In this document: in pieces, positions 1-6,212 of the stretch | How positions within the stretch are numbered: position 1 is the stretch's first letter | Layout: each line of letters starts with the position of its first letter | NCBI GenBank assembly: GCA_900553115.1 | Contig: USCF01000056.1 | Location: 1-7,029, forward strand | Reading direction: 5' to 3' | Source of the DNA: an uncultured Alphaproteobacteria bacterium | GTDB lineage: Bacteria; Pseudomonadota; Alphaproteobacteria; RF32; CAG-239 | Length of the DNA stretch: 7,029 nucleotides | Made by a program: the position numbers and the translations under genes | Notes under the pieces: generated by a model | Told to the model about the DNA's origin: nothing | The model's database searches: none | The model's input: the letters and a program-made list of their open reading frames with translations, nothing else

Positions 1-58
1 ACGGAGTTTTTAATTTTCACTCTTTGATATTTTTTATACTGACTATCTGTCTTTTGGC

Positions 59-89
59 TTGACATTAAATGAAAATAAACTAATTTATA
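59..89 (+). promoter_or_regulatory. Probable sigma70 promoter of eno
   Basis: A perfect -35 hexamer TTGACA lies at 59-64, preceded by GC as in CTTGAC-type alphaproteobacterial promoters. The -10 is less clear. TAATTT (81-86, 16-nt spacer) and TTTATA (84-89, 19-nt spacer) are the best candidates. Transcription would start near 92-97, leaving a leader of about 30 nt. Positions 1-58 are AT-rich and show no feature I can support. Confidence 0.55.
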
Positions 90-115
90 GCCAACACTTA
101 AAATTTTATGAATAG

Positions 116-1402
<1,287 letters not shown>

Positions 1403-1416
1403 TTTTCAATAACTGC

Positions 1417-1452
1417 AAAAAAAAGGAGTGTTTATTTCACACTCCTTTTTTT
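1417..1452. terminator. Bidirectional intrinsic terminator between eno and the ACP-like gene
   Basis: GGAGTGT (1425-1431) pairs with ACACTCC (1439-1445) around the loop TTATTTC. Eight A residues precede the stem and seven T residues follow it, so it can act on both strands. The two genes converge here, and the TAA stop of the minus-strand gene (1451-1453) lies inside the T-tract. Confidence 0.93.
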
Positions 1453-1726
1453 ATACTTTGACATTCGAAATTTTGTTACAAACAAAATTAAGTAACTCAC
1501 CAACGGTCAAATCTGGATTTTGAGCGATGTAGTGGGCAATCTCATCATCATTTTCAAGTTCGAGCTTGAGTTCCATTTTCATGCTAACATACATAGCGTT
1601 GATGCTATCCATACTCAAGTCGCTGCGCAAACGGTCAGATTCATTAATTTTTTCAATTTCCAACTCATTGCGTAAAGTTTCCAACAAAATGGATTTCAAA
1701 TCCTTCTTTTCAATATTCGTTGCCAT
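1451..1726 (-). CDS. Acyl carrier protein-like (phosphopantetheine-carrier) protein
   Basis: This small acidic protein of 91 residues has the size and helical pattern of acyl carrier proteins. The probable 4'-phosphopantetheine attachment site is Ser41 in DLSMDSINAM (36-45), matching the D-S-[LMI] core. It is followed by an acidic helix II/III region rich in Glu and Asp (52-62). It would carry acyl or aminoacyl groups as a thioester for a partner synthase or ligase. No fatty-acid gene (fabD, fabG, fabF) or synthase lies next to it, so it is probably not the housekeeping AcpP. Its divergence (MDSI instead of the usual ADSL) points to a specialised carrier, for example for lipid or cell-surface modification; that last step is inference. 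No clear Shine-Dalgarno precedes the ATG. A minus-strand promoter lies at 1758-1786. It ends in the terminator shared with eno. Confidence 0.8.
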   Translation of the reverse strand: MATNIEKKDLKSILLETLRNELEIEKINESDRLRSDLSMDSINAMYVSMKMELKLELENDDEIAHYIAQNPDLTVGELLNFVCNKISNVKV

Positions 1727-1757
1727 AATTATATGTATTTAATAAGTTAACAGCATA

Positions 1758-1786
1758 GTTTTAGGCAAAAATAAGAAAATTGTCAA
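1758..1786 (-). promoter_or_regulatory. Probable promoter of the ACP-like gene
   Basis: Read on the minus strand, TTGACA (1786-1781) is separated by 17 nt from TAAAAC (1763-1758). The -35 is perfect and the -10 matches 4 of 6 consensus positions. Initiation near 1751 would give a leader of about 25 nt before the ATG at 1726. Confidence 0.6.
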
Positions 1787-1808
1787 TATATTGAAGTAAT
1801 AAAATTGC

Positions 1809-1837
1809 TTGCATTTGGCTAAAATTATTTTTATAAT
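1809..1837 (+). promoter_or_regulatory. Strong sigma70-type promoter of the structured RNA
   Basis: TTGCAT (1809-1814), a 17-nt spacer and a perfect TATAAT (1832-1837) form the best promoter in the window. The predicted start is at or very near G1844, which is also the first base of a perfect hairpin. The -35 lies in TGCTTGCATTT (1806-1816), an 11-mer repeated exactly at the rplK promoter. Confidence 0.8.
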
Positions 1838-1843
1838 TTTTAC

Positions 1844-2033
1844 GCATTACCAAATGCAGGGCGTCGAAAACCCTTTTATCATCAGTCGTTAAGCATAAAC
1901 GACTTAAAATTTTGTATGCCGATTTTCTGTTCGTTGGACGGATGTCGGCTAAATAAGGTTACGCGCTGAATAAGCCGAGCCGTTTGATGATATACGGTTT
2001 TCGAACATCCGCCCGCTACTAACGCGGGTTTTT
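1844..2033 (+). ncRNA. Unidentified structured RNA of about 190 nt; leader/attenuator of the prepilin-like gene or independent small RNA
   Basis: No ORF fits here, but the strand is dense in perfect complementarity. A 5' hairpin GCATT-ACCA-AATGC lies at 1844-1857. A long closing helix is built from GGGCG/CGCCC (1859-1863/2010-2014), TCGAAAACC/GGTTTTCGA (1864-1872/1996-2004) and TATCATCA/TGATGATA (1877-1884/1985-1992). Inside it sit the hairpin GTCGTT/AACGAC (1885-1890/1898-1903) and a hairpin closed by GCCGA/TCGGC (1918-1922/1945-1949) with an inner helix at 1926-1942. An alternative helix pairs TCGGCT (1945-1950) with AGCCGA (1973-1978), extended by ACGG/CCGT (1938-1941/1980-1983). It starts at a strong promoter and ends in an intrinsic terminator 23 nt before the pilin start codon. 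The length and long closing stem would also suit 6S RNA, but the interior looks branched rather than a single bubble. I do not recognise a known class; the pairings are seen in the sequence, the function is inferred. Confidence 0.7.
2012..2033 (+). terminator. Intrinsic terminator at the end of the structured RNA, just before the prepilin-like gene
   Basis: CCCGC (2012-2016) pairs with GCGGG (2024-2028) around the loop TACTAAC, followed by TTTTT (2029-2033). The stem is short but all C-G pairs. Its 5' arm overlaps CGCCC (2010-2014), which can instead pair with GGGCG at 1859-1863, so termination may be conditional. Confidence 0.72.
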
Positions 2034-2056
2034 GTTTAATAAAAAGGGGTTTGAAA

Positions 2057-2659
2057 ATGTGTTTTAAAAATCAATCAGGTCGCTCAATGATAGAAATGCT
2101 CGGAGTGTTGGCAATTGTCGCTGTGCTTTCGGTTGGAGGAATTGCCGGATATTCTAAGGCGATGTCTATATGGAAAATGAACCGCTGGAGTTATGATTTT
2201 ATCGCCTTAATCCATAATTTGCAAACAGCCTACTTAACTGCCGGAAACTTTGGCAATAGTGCAAAAAATATAACAGATGTTGTGGTTAGCGCTGGATTGA
2301 TTCCTGATGGTATGCTTGATAGAAATTTGAAAGATATTTTTGGTAATCGTGTGAATGTTTTAACTAGGGTTTGGGAAGGCAAATATGGCGTGAGGCTAAA
2401 TTTACAATATAATATGCCGGCTGGTAAATCAGCTGTTGAATGTTGTAACAAACTTTTTGAAATGGGACAACTGTATAACAGTTTGTGGATTGTTTGGATA
2501 GAACAGACAGGGTATGGCGTTTGCGGTGTTGGCGCGCCGGCTTCATATATCAGAGATATGAATTGCGATACTTATAATAAGTCTGTTGTTTCTGAAAAAT
2601 GTAAAGTTTGTGCGACCAGATCCTGCAATGTTTTGACCTTATTGGAAAATTCAATATAG
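2057..2659 (+). CDS. Type IV prepilin / pseudopilin-like protein, cysteine-rich
   Basis: The N-terminus carries a short leader followed by a class III signal: G8|RSMIE, with Glu13 at the expected +5 position. A hydrophobic stretch LGVLAIVAVLSVGGIAGY (15-32) follows, so a prepilin peptidase would probably cut after Gly8 and the protein would enter a type IV pilus or type II-secretion-like filament. Residue +1 is Arg instead of the usual Phe or Met. The 200-residue product has a globular C-terminal part with eight Cys in all (2, 129, 130, 156, 170, 182, 185, 190), including C-x2-C-x4-C near the end, which suggests disulphides outside the inner membrane. The ATG at 2057 is chosen because AGGGG (2045-2049) lies 7 nt upstream; an in-frame TTG at 2051 would leave only 1 nt. 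No other pilus gene is visible. Expression seems to depend on read-through of the terminator at 2012-2033. No terminator follows before rplK. The exact filament type is unknown. Confidence 0.82.
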   Translation: MCFKNQSGRSMIEMLGVLAIVAVLSVGGIAGYSKAMSIWKMNRWSYDFIALIHNLQTAYLTAGNFGNSAKNITDVVVSAGLIPDGMLDRNLKDIFGNRVNVLTRVWEGKYGVRLNLQYNMPAGKSAVECCNKLFEMGQLYNSLWIVWIEQTGYGVCGVGAPASYIRDMNCDTYNKSVVSEKCKVCATRSCNVLTLLENSI

Positions 2660-2682
2660 TATAACACAGGTTTAAAAAGTGC

Positions 2683-2710
2683 TTGCATTTTGCAAATATT
2701 GTGATATACA
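2683..2710 (+). promoter_or_regulatory. Probable promoter of the rplK-rplA operon
   Basis: TTGCAT (2683-2688), a 16-nt spacer and TATACA (2705-2710). The predicted start is near 2717. The -35 lies in the 11-mer TGCTTGCATTT (2680-2690), identical to that of the promoter at 1809-1837. Confidence 0.65.
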
Positions 2711-2716
2711 AAACAA

Positions 2717-2811
2717 GCAGTTAGGGATATTTGTGTCCTTGGCTGATTATGTTTAACAATGTGGGAGACCAGCCATTGGTCTTTACCACTAACCTACAAT
2801 GAGGTATTATA
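2717..2811 (+). promoter_or_regulatory. rplK leader with an L1-binding autoregulatory site
   Basis: The leader of about 95 nt holds a first hairpin, AGGGATA/TGTCCTT (2723-2729/2734-2740, with two G-U pairs). A second hairpin lies just before the ribosome-binding site: GTGG (2761-2764) pairs with CCAC (2786-2789), and AGACCA (2766-2771) pairs with TGGTCT (2777-2782), separated by an asymmetric internal loop (G on the 5' side, TTA on the 3' side). A helix, a small asymmetric loop and a second helix is the known architecture of L1-binding sites in mRNA and 23S rRNA. The expected role is that free L1 binds here and represses translation of L11 and L1. GAGG at 2801-2804 serves the ATG at 2812. The match is by structure from memory; a covariance-model search would be decisive. 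Confidence 0.72.
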
Positions 2812-3249
2812 ATGGCTAAATCTAAAAAGAAAATTTTAGGTCTTATCAAGCTGCAAATACCTGCCGGAAAAGCTAACCCTTCTCCGCCGGTTGGTCCAGC
2901 TTTGGGTCAAAAAGGCCTGAATATTATGGAATTTTGTAAAGCATTCAACGCTAAAACTCAAAAAATGGAACCAGGTGTTCCTGTGCCGGTAATCATCACC
3001 GCTTATGAGGATAAAAGCTTTACATTCATCACTAAATTGCCTCCGGTTTCTTATTTGATTAAGAAAGCTGCCGGCGTGCAATCCGCTTCTAAAGAACCAG
3101 GCAAAACTGTTGCCGGTCAAATTACTTTGGAACAGGTAAAAGAAATTGCTACCACCAAATTGCCAGACTTGAACTGCCCTACAGTTGAAGCTGCTATGAA
3201 TATGGTTAAAGGTCAGGCTATTTCTATGGGTATTAAGGTTACGGAGTAA
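2812..3249 (+). CDS. rplK: 50S ribosomal protein L11
   Basis: L11 binds 23S rRNA at the GTPase-associated centre, at the base of the L10-L7/L12 stalk, and takes part in factor-dependent GTP hydrolysis. The 145 residues are close to the usual 141-144, with a slightly longer basic N-terminus (MAKSKKK). The proline-rich N-terminal linker motif [20 protein letters not shown] (22-41) and the C-terminal rRNA-binding domain with [14 protein letters not shown] (116-129) are intact. GAGG lies 7 nt before the ATG. It is first in a two-gene unit with rplA, 4 nt apart. The nusG gene that normally precedes it is absent; a prepilin-like gene is there instead. Confidence 0.98.
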   Translation: MAKSKKKILGLIKLQIPAGKANPSPPVGPALGQKGLNIMEFCKAFNAKTQKMEPGVPVPVIITAYEDKSFTFITKLPPVSYLIKKAAGVQSASKEPGKTVAGQITLEQVKEIATTKLPDLNCPTVEAAMNMVKGQAISMGIKVTE

Positions 3250-3253
3250 GTCA

Positions 3254-3937
3254 ATGAGCGGAAAAAGATTAGTAAATGCATATAAGACTCTGGATAAAAA
3301 TCAAGAGTACAGCCTTAAAGAAGCAGTTAAAATCGTTAAGGAAAATGCAAAAGCAAAATTTGATGAAACCATTGATTTAGCAATCAATTTAGGTGTTGAT
3401 CCGAAACACGCAGACCAAATGATTCGCGGTGTTTGCCAATTGCCGCACGGTAATGGTAAAACTGTTCGCGTTGCTGTATTTGCTCAAGGTGAAAAAGCTG
3501 ATGAAGCTAAAGCAGCCGGCGCAGATATTATTGGTGCCGAAAATTTGGTAGATTCTATCTTGGCCGGTAAAATTGACTTTGATAGATGTATTGCCACCCC
3601 TGATATGATGGGTATGGCTGGTCGTGTTGCCCGCGTTTTGGGTCCTAAAGGCTTGATGCCAAACCCTAAATTGGGTACAGTTACCGCAGATGTTGCCACA
3701 GCAGTTAAAAACGCTAAGGCTGGTGAAGTTCAATATCGTGTAGAAAAAAATGGTATTGTTCACGCCGGTGTTGCTAAAGCGTCTTTCTCTGAAGACAAAA
3801 TCTATGATAACGCTAAATTGTTCATCGAAACAATTATCAAAGCTAAACCTGCTACCTTGAAGGGCACATATTTGAAAAAGATTTCAATCAGCTCTACAAT
3901 GGGTGTTGGCGTAAAGGTTAACGCTTCTGAATTATAA
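3254..3937 (+). CDS. rplA: 50S ribosomal protein L1
   Basis: L1 forms the mobile stalk at the E site, helps release deacylated tRNA, and is the translational repressor of its own operon. The 227 residues are close to the usual 229-234. The family signature runs from [15 protein letters not shown] to [15 protein letters not shown] (113-143), and the end of the protein has [12 protein letters not shown] (211-222). Its ribosome-binding site GGAG (3243-3246) sits in the last codons of rplK, directly before that gene's TAA, with 7 nt to the ATG, so translation of the two genes is probably coupled. Its likely mRNA target is the hairpin at 2761-2789. Confidence 0.98.
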   Translation: MSGKRLVNAYKTLDKNQEYSLKEAVKIVKENAKAKFDETIDLAINLGVDPKHADQMIRGVCQLPHGNGKTVRVAVFAQGEKADEAKAAGADIIGAENLVDSILAGKIDFDRCIATPDMMGMAGRVARVLGPKGLMPNPKLGTVTADVATAVKNAKAGEVQYRVEKNGIVHAGVAKASFSEDKIYDNAKLFIETIIKAKPATLKGTYLKKISISSTMGVGVKVNASEL

Positions 3938-3950
3938 TCTGCTTGGTTAT

Positions 3951-3995
3951 AATTTGTTAAAAAATGCTTGCTTTTTGATAAAAAATTTGTTAAAA
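3951..3995 (+). repeat. 12-bp direct repeat flanking the rplJ promoter
   Basis: AATTTGTTAAAA occurs at 3951-3962 and again at 3984-3995, 33 bp apart (about three helical turns). One copy lies upstream of the -35 and the other overlaps the -10. It may be a regulator site, a local duplication or chance in AT-rich DNA. A perfect TATAAT at 3948-3953 overlaps the first copy and could be the -10 of a second upstream promoter (weak -35 TTCTGA, 3925-3930). Confidence 0.4.
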
Positions 3996-3996
3996 G
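3968..3996 (+). promoter_or_regulatory. Probable promoter for rplJ-rplL
   Basis: TTGCTT (3968-3973), a 17-nt spacer and TAAAAG (3991-3996). The -35 lies in TGCTTGCTTTT, close to the 11-mer seen at the rplK and structured-RNA promoters. The predicted start is near 4003, so the rplJ leader would be about 300 nt long. Transcripts from rplK-rplA may also read into it, as no terminator follows rplA. Confidence 0.55.
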
Positions 3997-4306
3997 GCAA
4001 ATCAGTTTAGGGCAGGGAGGCTGTTTTGCAGTTTTTTCTGCCCCACTCTTCAAGAGCGGAGGCTCTTGAAACTGTCCAAGACTGTGGGCGGCATCTCGAT
4101 ACCGAAGGCTTTTTGCTTGTAACTAAAGCTGACGGTGTCGCGGAGGCCTTAAATATCCGACATAGACGGGAGTGAGTTTTAGAATTAAATTTTTCTCCTG
4201 GACAGATTTGGGTTCCGCAGTATTTTGATTTATTCAGAATATTGTGGGTTTGGTAACGGTTTAGACCTTGAGGTCTGAATTTAACAATTTCGTATGGAGA
4301 CAATAA
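3997..4306 (+). promoter_or_regulatory. Long structured rplJ leader (L10-type autoregulatory leader)
   Basis: The 369-base gap between rplA and rplJ has no gene. It is full of helices: GGGCAG/CTGCCC (4010-4015/4038-4043), TTCAAGAGC/GCTCTTGAA (4049-4057/4062-4070), CGATACCG/CGGTGTCG (4097-4104/4133-4140) with inner GCTTT/AAAGC (4108-4112/4125-4129), CGGGAG/CTCCTG (4167-4172/4195-4200), a 13-bp hairpin at 4215-4247 with a 7-nt loop, and TTTAGACC/GGTCTGAA (4260-4267/4272-4279). In many bacteria the L10-(L7/L12)4 complex binds such a leader and represses rplJL translation. Position, length and structure fit, but I cannot point with certainty to the kink-turn that L10 recognises. None of the hairpins is followed by a T-tract, so control is probably translational rather than by termination. 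Confidence 0.68.
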
Positions 4307-4789
4307 GTGAACCGCGAAGAAAAAACAGAGTTACTTAACATGTTGCATGAAGTATTCTCTAACGCAGAATCAGTTGTAATCACCGAATACTTAGGTTTGA
4401 CAGTGGCTGAAGCTGACGAATTGAGAAACAAAGTGCGCGATGCTGGTGCCTCTTTGAGAGTTACTAAAAACCGTATTGCTCGTCTTGCTGTAAAAGACAC
4501 AAAATTTGAAGGTTTGGCAGACCTGTTTAAAGGTCCGGTTGCTATGGCTTATGCCAATGATCCGATTGCTGCTTGCAAAGCTTGTGTTGAATTTGCAAAA
4601 AATAATGAAAAATTGGTTATCGTTGGCGGTGCTTTGTCTGACAAAGCTCTGACTTTAGATGAAATCAAAGAATTGGCTGCAATTCCTTCTATGGACGAAT
4701 TGCGTGCCAAATTGGTTGGCCTGTTGCAAGCTCCTGCTGCCAAATTGGCAAGAGTTACAAAGGCTTACAGCGAGAAAGAAGCAGCCTAA
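4307..4789 (+). CDS. rplJ: 50S ribosomal protein L10
   Basis: L10 anchors the L7/L12 dimers and ties the stalk to 23S rRNA beside L11. With L7/L12 bound, it usually represses its own mRNA. The 160 residues are a little short of the common 165-175. The N-terminal rRNA-binding part includes VVITEYLGLTVAEADELR (23-40) and a basic segment RVTKNRIARLAV (51-62). The C-terminal helix (about 129-156) is the expected docking site for L7/L12 dimers. The GTG start is supported by GGAG at 4296-4299, 7 nt upstream, and by the normal N-terminus. The protein ends SEKEAA, and rplL follows after 171 nt. Confidence 0.97.
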   Translation: MNREEKTELLNMLHEVFSNAESVVITEYLGLTVAEADELRNKVRDAGASLRVTKNRIARLAVKDTKFEGLADLFKGPVAMAYANDPIAACKACVEFAKNNEKLVIVGGALSDKALTLDEIKELAAIPSMDELRAKLVGLLQAPAAKLARVTKAYSEKEAA

Positions 4790-4818
4790 GTTTCTTTTCC
4801 GTTTTATGCGAGTCATGC

Positions 4819-4847
4819 TTGCTGGTTTATCGCTTATGTACTAGGTT
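4819..4847 (+). promoter_or_regulatory. Weak candidate internal promoter for rplL
   Basis: The rplJ-rplL gap (4790-4960) contains TGCTTGCTGG, which resembles the -35 region shared by three other promoters here. TTGCTG (4819-4824) is followed after 17 nt by TAGGTT (4842-4847), a poor -10. A small inverted repeat, TGTAC/GTACA (4837-4841/4848-4852), overlaps it. The rest of the gap is AT-rich and shows no gene or T-tailed hairpin. Extra rplL transcription would suit the need for several L7/L12 copies per ribosome, but this is speculative. Confidence 0.2.
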
Positions 4848-4960
4848 GTACACTTCGCTCAAAATCAGCGGCGCAGCACTCAGCCTAAAACAAAAAAGCT
4901 TAGATGTGAAAATGGTTTTTAACTAAAAAAATTTTAATTTAATTTATTTGGAGAAAAAAA

Positions 4961-5332
4961 ATGGCAGATTTGGCCAAATTAGTAGATGAATTATCAGCTC
5001 TGACAGTTATGGAAGCTGCTGAATTGTCAAAAATGTTAGAAGAAAAATGGGGCGTTTCCGCTGCTGCAGCTGTTGCTGTTGCCGGTGCTGCTGGTGCAGG
5101 CGCTGCCGCTGCTGAAGAAAAGACAGAATTTGATGTAATTCTGGCTGAAGCAGGTGCTAACAAAATTAACGTTATTAAAGAAATCCGCGCTATTACAAAC
5201 TTGGGCTTGAAAGAAGCTAAAGATTTGGTAGACGGTGCTCCTAAAACTGTTAAAGAAGGTGCTTCTAAAGAAGAAGCTGAAGCTATCAAAGCTAAATTGG
5301 AAGCCGCTGGTGCTAAAGTTGAATTGAAGTAA
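4961..5332 (+). CDS. rplL: 50S ribosomal protein L7/L12
   Basis: This is the multicopy stalk protein that recruits and activates translational GTPases such as EF-Tu and EF-G. The 123 residues fit the usual 120-130. The N-terminal dimerisation and L10-binding domain covers about 1-32, an Ala/Gly-rich hinge about 33-52, and the C-terminal factor-binding domain about 55-123, with the conserved [20 protein letters not shown] segment (68-87). GGAG at 4950-4953 lies 7 nt before the ATG. The gene is followed at once by a strong terminator. rpoB, its usual downstream partner in the same operon, is missing. Confidence 0.98.
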   Translation: MADLAKLVDELSALTVMEAAELSKMLEEKWGVSAAAAVAVAGAAGAGAAAAEEKTEFDVILAEAGANKINVIKEIRAITNLGLKEAKDLVDGAPKTVKEGASKEEAEAIKAKLEAAGAKVELK

Positions 5333-5349
5333 TTTAACTTCCAATTATT

Positions 5350-5386
5350 AAAAAAACTCTCAGTCGCAAGATTGAGAGTTTTTTTT
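5350..5386. terminator. Strong terminator after rplL, probably bidirectional
   Basis: CTCTCAGTC (5357-5365) pairs with GATTGAGAG (5370-5378) around the stable GCAA tetraloop (one G-U pair). Seven A residues precede the stem and eight T residues follow it. It ends the ribosomal cluster and can also stop minus-strand transcripts from the gene at 5458-6204. Positions 5387-5457 show no feature. Confidence 0.95.
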
Positions 5387-5457
5387 GCGATTCGTTATGC
5401 CAAATAACAATCATCTATGAGCGTTAAAAATAATATATTTTTCAATAGTGCAAAAAA

Positions 5458-6204
5458 TTATCTCCCCGAAAGCGACATCAATTTTTCAAAAAATTGGCGG
5501 CGGGAGGTTTCATTTTGCTGCAGACGATTGAGTGTGTCAGAAGCGTTTGAAACAGCCTTCAAGGTTTGAGCGCTGTCCTCATAATGCACTCCGGAAAGGA
5601 TTACTTTGCCTTTCCCATAATGCTGTAAAACCACAGCCGGCTTAAATCCGGTTAAATTATAATGTGCTAAAATCTCGGTTTCTTCTGTGTGGTCAAGCTC
5701 AAAATACGGTCCGCCATGGTAATGCGCTACCACAATATCGCCTTTTTCATCAATTAGTTCTACAGCGGCGGAAGATGCCGTATTTTTAGCGAATGGTTCG
5801 ATGTTGAGTTCCTTATAAAGAGAGCCTATGGCTTTGGCATTGAGTAAATCTAATTTGTATTCGGCAATAATTCGGGATTCCGGCACATCTTTTTCAAATT
5901 CGGTATGTTTGCAAGCATAGTAAGCACCGGCGCAAATTCCGTAATAAACACCGCCTTGTTGAACATATTCGCGGATTTTAGCATTACCCAAAACCTCCAA
6001 TTTATGACGATACGGAGTACTTGCCCCACCAGGGATAAAAAATGCTAAAACTTCTTGATTAAGGCTGTTGCGACTGATAATTTCATTAGCATTTGTAAAT
6101 CCAACTTTGCAGCCGCGCGGTTCAAAATAAGTGCGCAGCTCTTTTGCCAACACGCTAATGTCGGCGCAGCCATAGTCTTCATATATTAAAACTTTGTTTC
6201 TCAT
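5458..6204 (-). CDS. BPL_N-type / class I glutamine-amidotransferase-like protein
   Basis: The 248-residue protein resembles the family named after the N-terminal domain of eukaryotic biotin-protein ligases (BPL_N), a branch of the class I glutamine-amidotransferase fold. The N-terminus VLIYEDYGCADISV begins the Rossmann-like core. FFIPGGAS (55-62) is the oxyanion-loop region. The nucleophile elbow is GICAGAYYAC with Cys91. HYHGGPYF (161-168) is a family hallmark, and GVHYE (205-209) supplies His207 and Glu209, equivalent to the amidotransferase HPE motif. A complete Cys-His-Glu set is therefore present and the protein is likely catalytic, but its substrate is unknown. Biotin ligation is not implied, because no ligase domain is fused to it. 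No Shine-Dalgarno precedes the ATG, and the promoter lies so close that the mRNA may be leaderless. It is cytosolic by sequence (no signal peptide). Confidence 0.82.
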   Translation of the reverse strand: MRNKVLIYEDYGCADISVLAKELRTYFEPRGCKVGFTNANEIISRNSLNQEVLAFFIPGGASTPYRHKLEVLGNAKIREYVQQGGVYYGICAGAYYACKHTEFEKDVPESRIIAEYKLDLLNAKAIGSLYKELNIEPFAKNTASSAAVELIDEKGDIVVAHYHGGPYFELDHTEETEILAHYNLTGFKPAVVLQHYGKGKVILSGVHYEDSAQTLKAVSNASDTLNRLQQNETSRRQFFEKLMSLSGR

Positions 6205-6212
6205 AAAACGCA

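Noticed and set aside
1844..2033. Calling the structured RNA 6S RNA (ssrS)
   Set aside because: Length and closing helix fit, but the interior can be drawn as several hairpins instead of one large bubble, and I could not align signature sequences from memory. It is left unnamed.
1844..2033. A cyclic di-GMP riboswitch before the pilin gene
   Set aside because: Such riboswitches do control pilins in some bacteria, but I find neither the GEMM-I core (GGCAAACC with GACGCAAAGC) nor the class II core.
2051..2056. TTG at 2051 as the start of the prepilin-like gene
   Set aside because: It would leave 1 nt after the AGGGG ribosome-binding site; the ATG at 2057 has the normal 7-nt spacing.
4049..4070. 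Perfect 9-bp hairpin in the rplJ leader as a terminator
   Set aside because: No T-tract follows it; it fits better as part of a regulatory leader.
4097..4140. Kink-turn at the L10 binding site
   Set aside because: The internal loop AAG/TGA between two helices is suggestive, but the tandem G-A pairs with a three-base bulge cannot be placed convincingly.
4659..4844. Plus-strand open frame overlapping the end of rplJ
   Set aside because: It is out of frame with a certain gene, has a repetitive low-complexity translation and no initiation signal.
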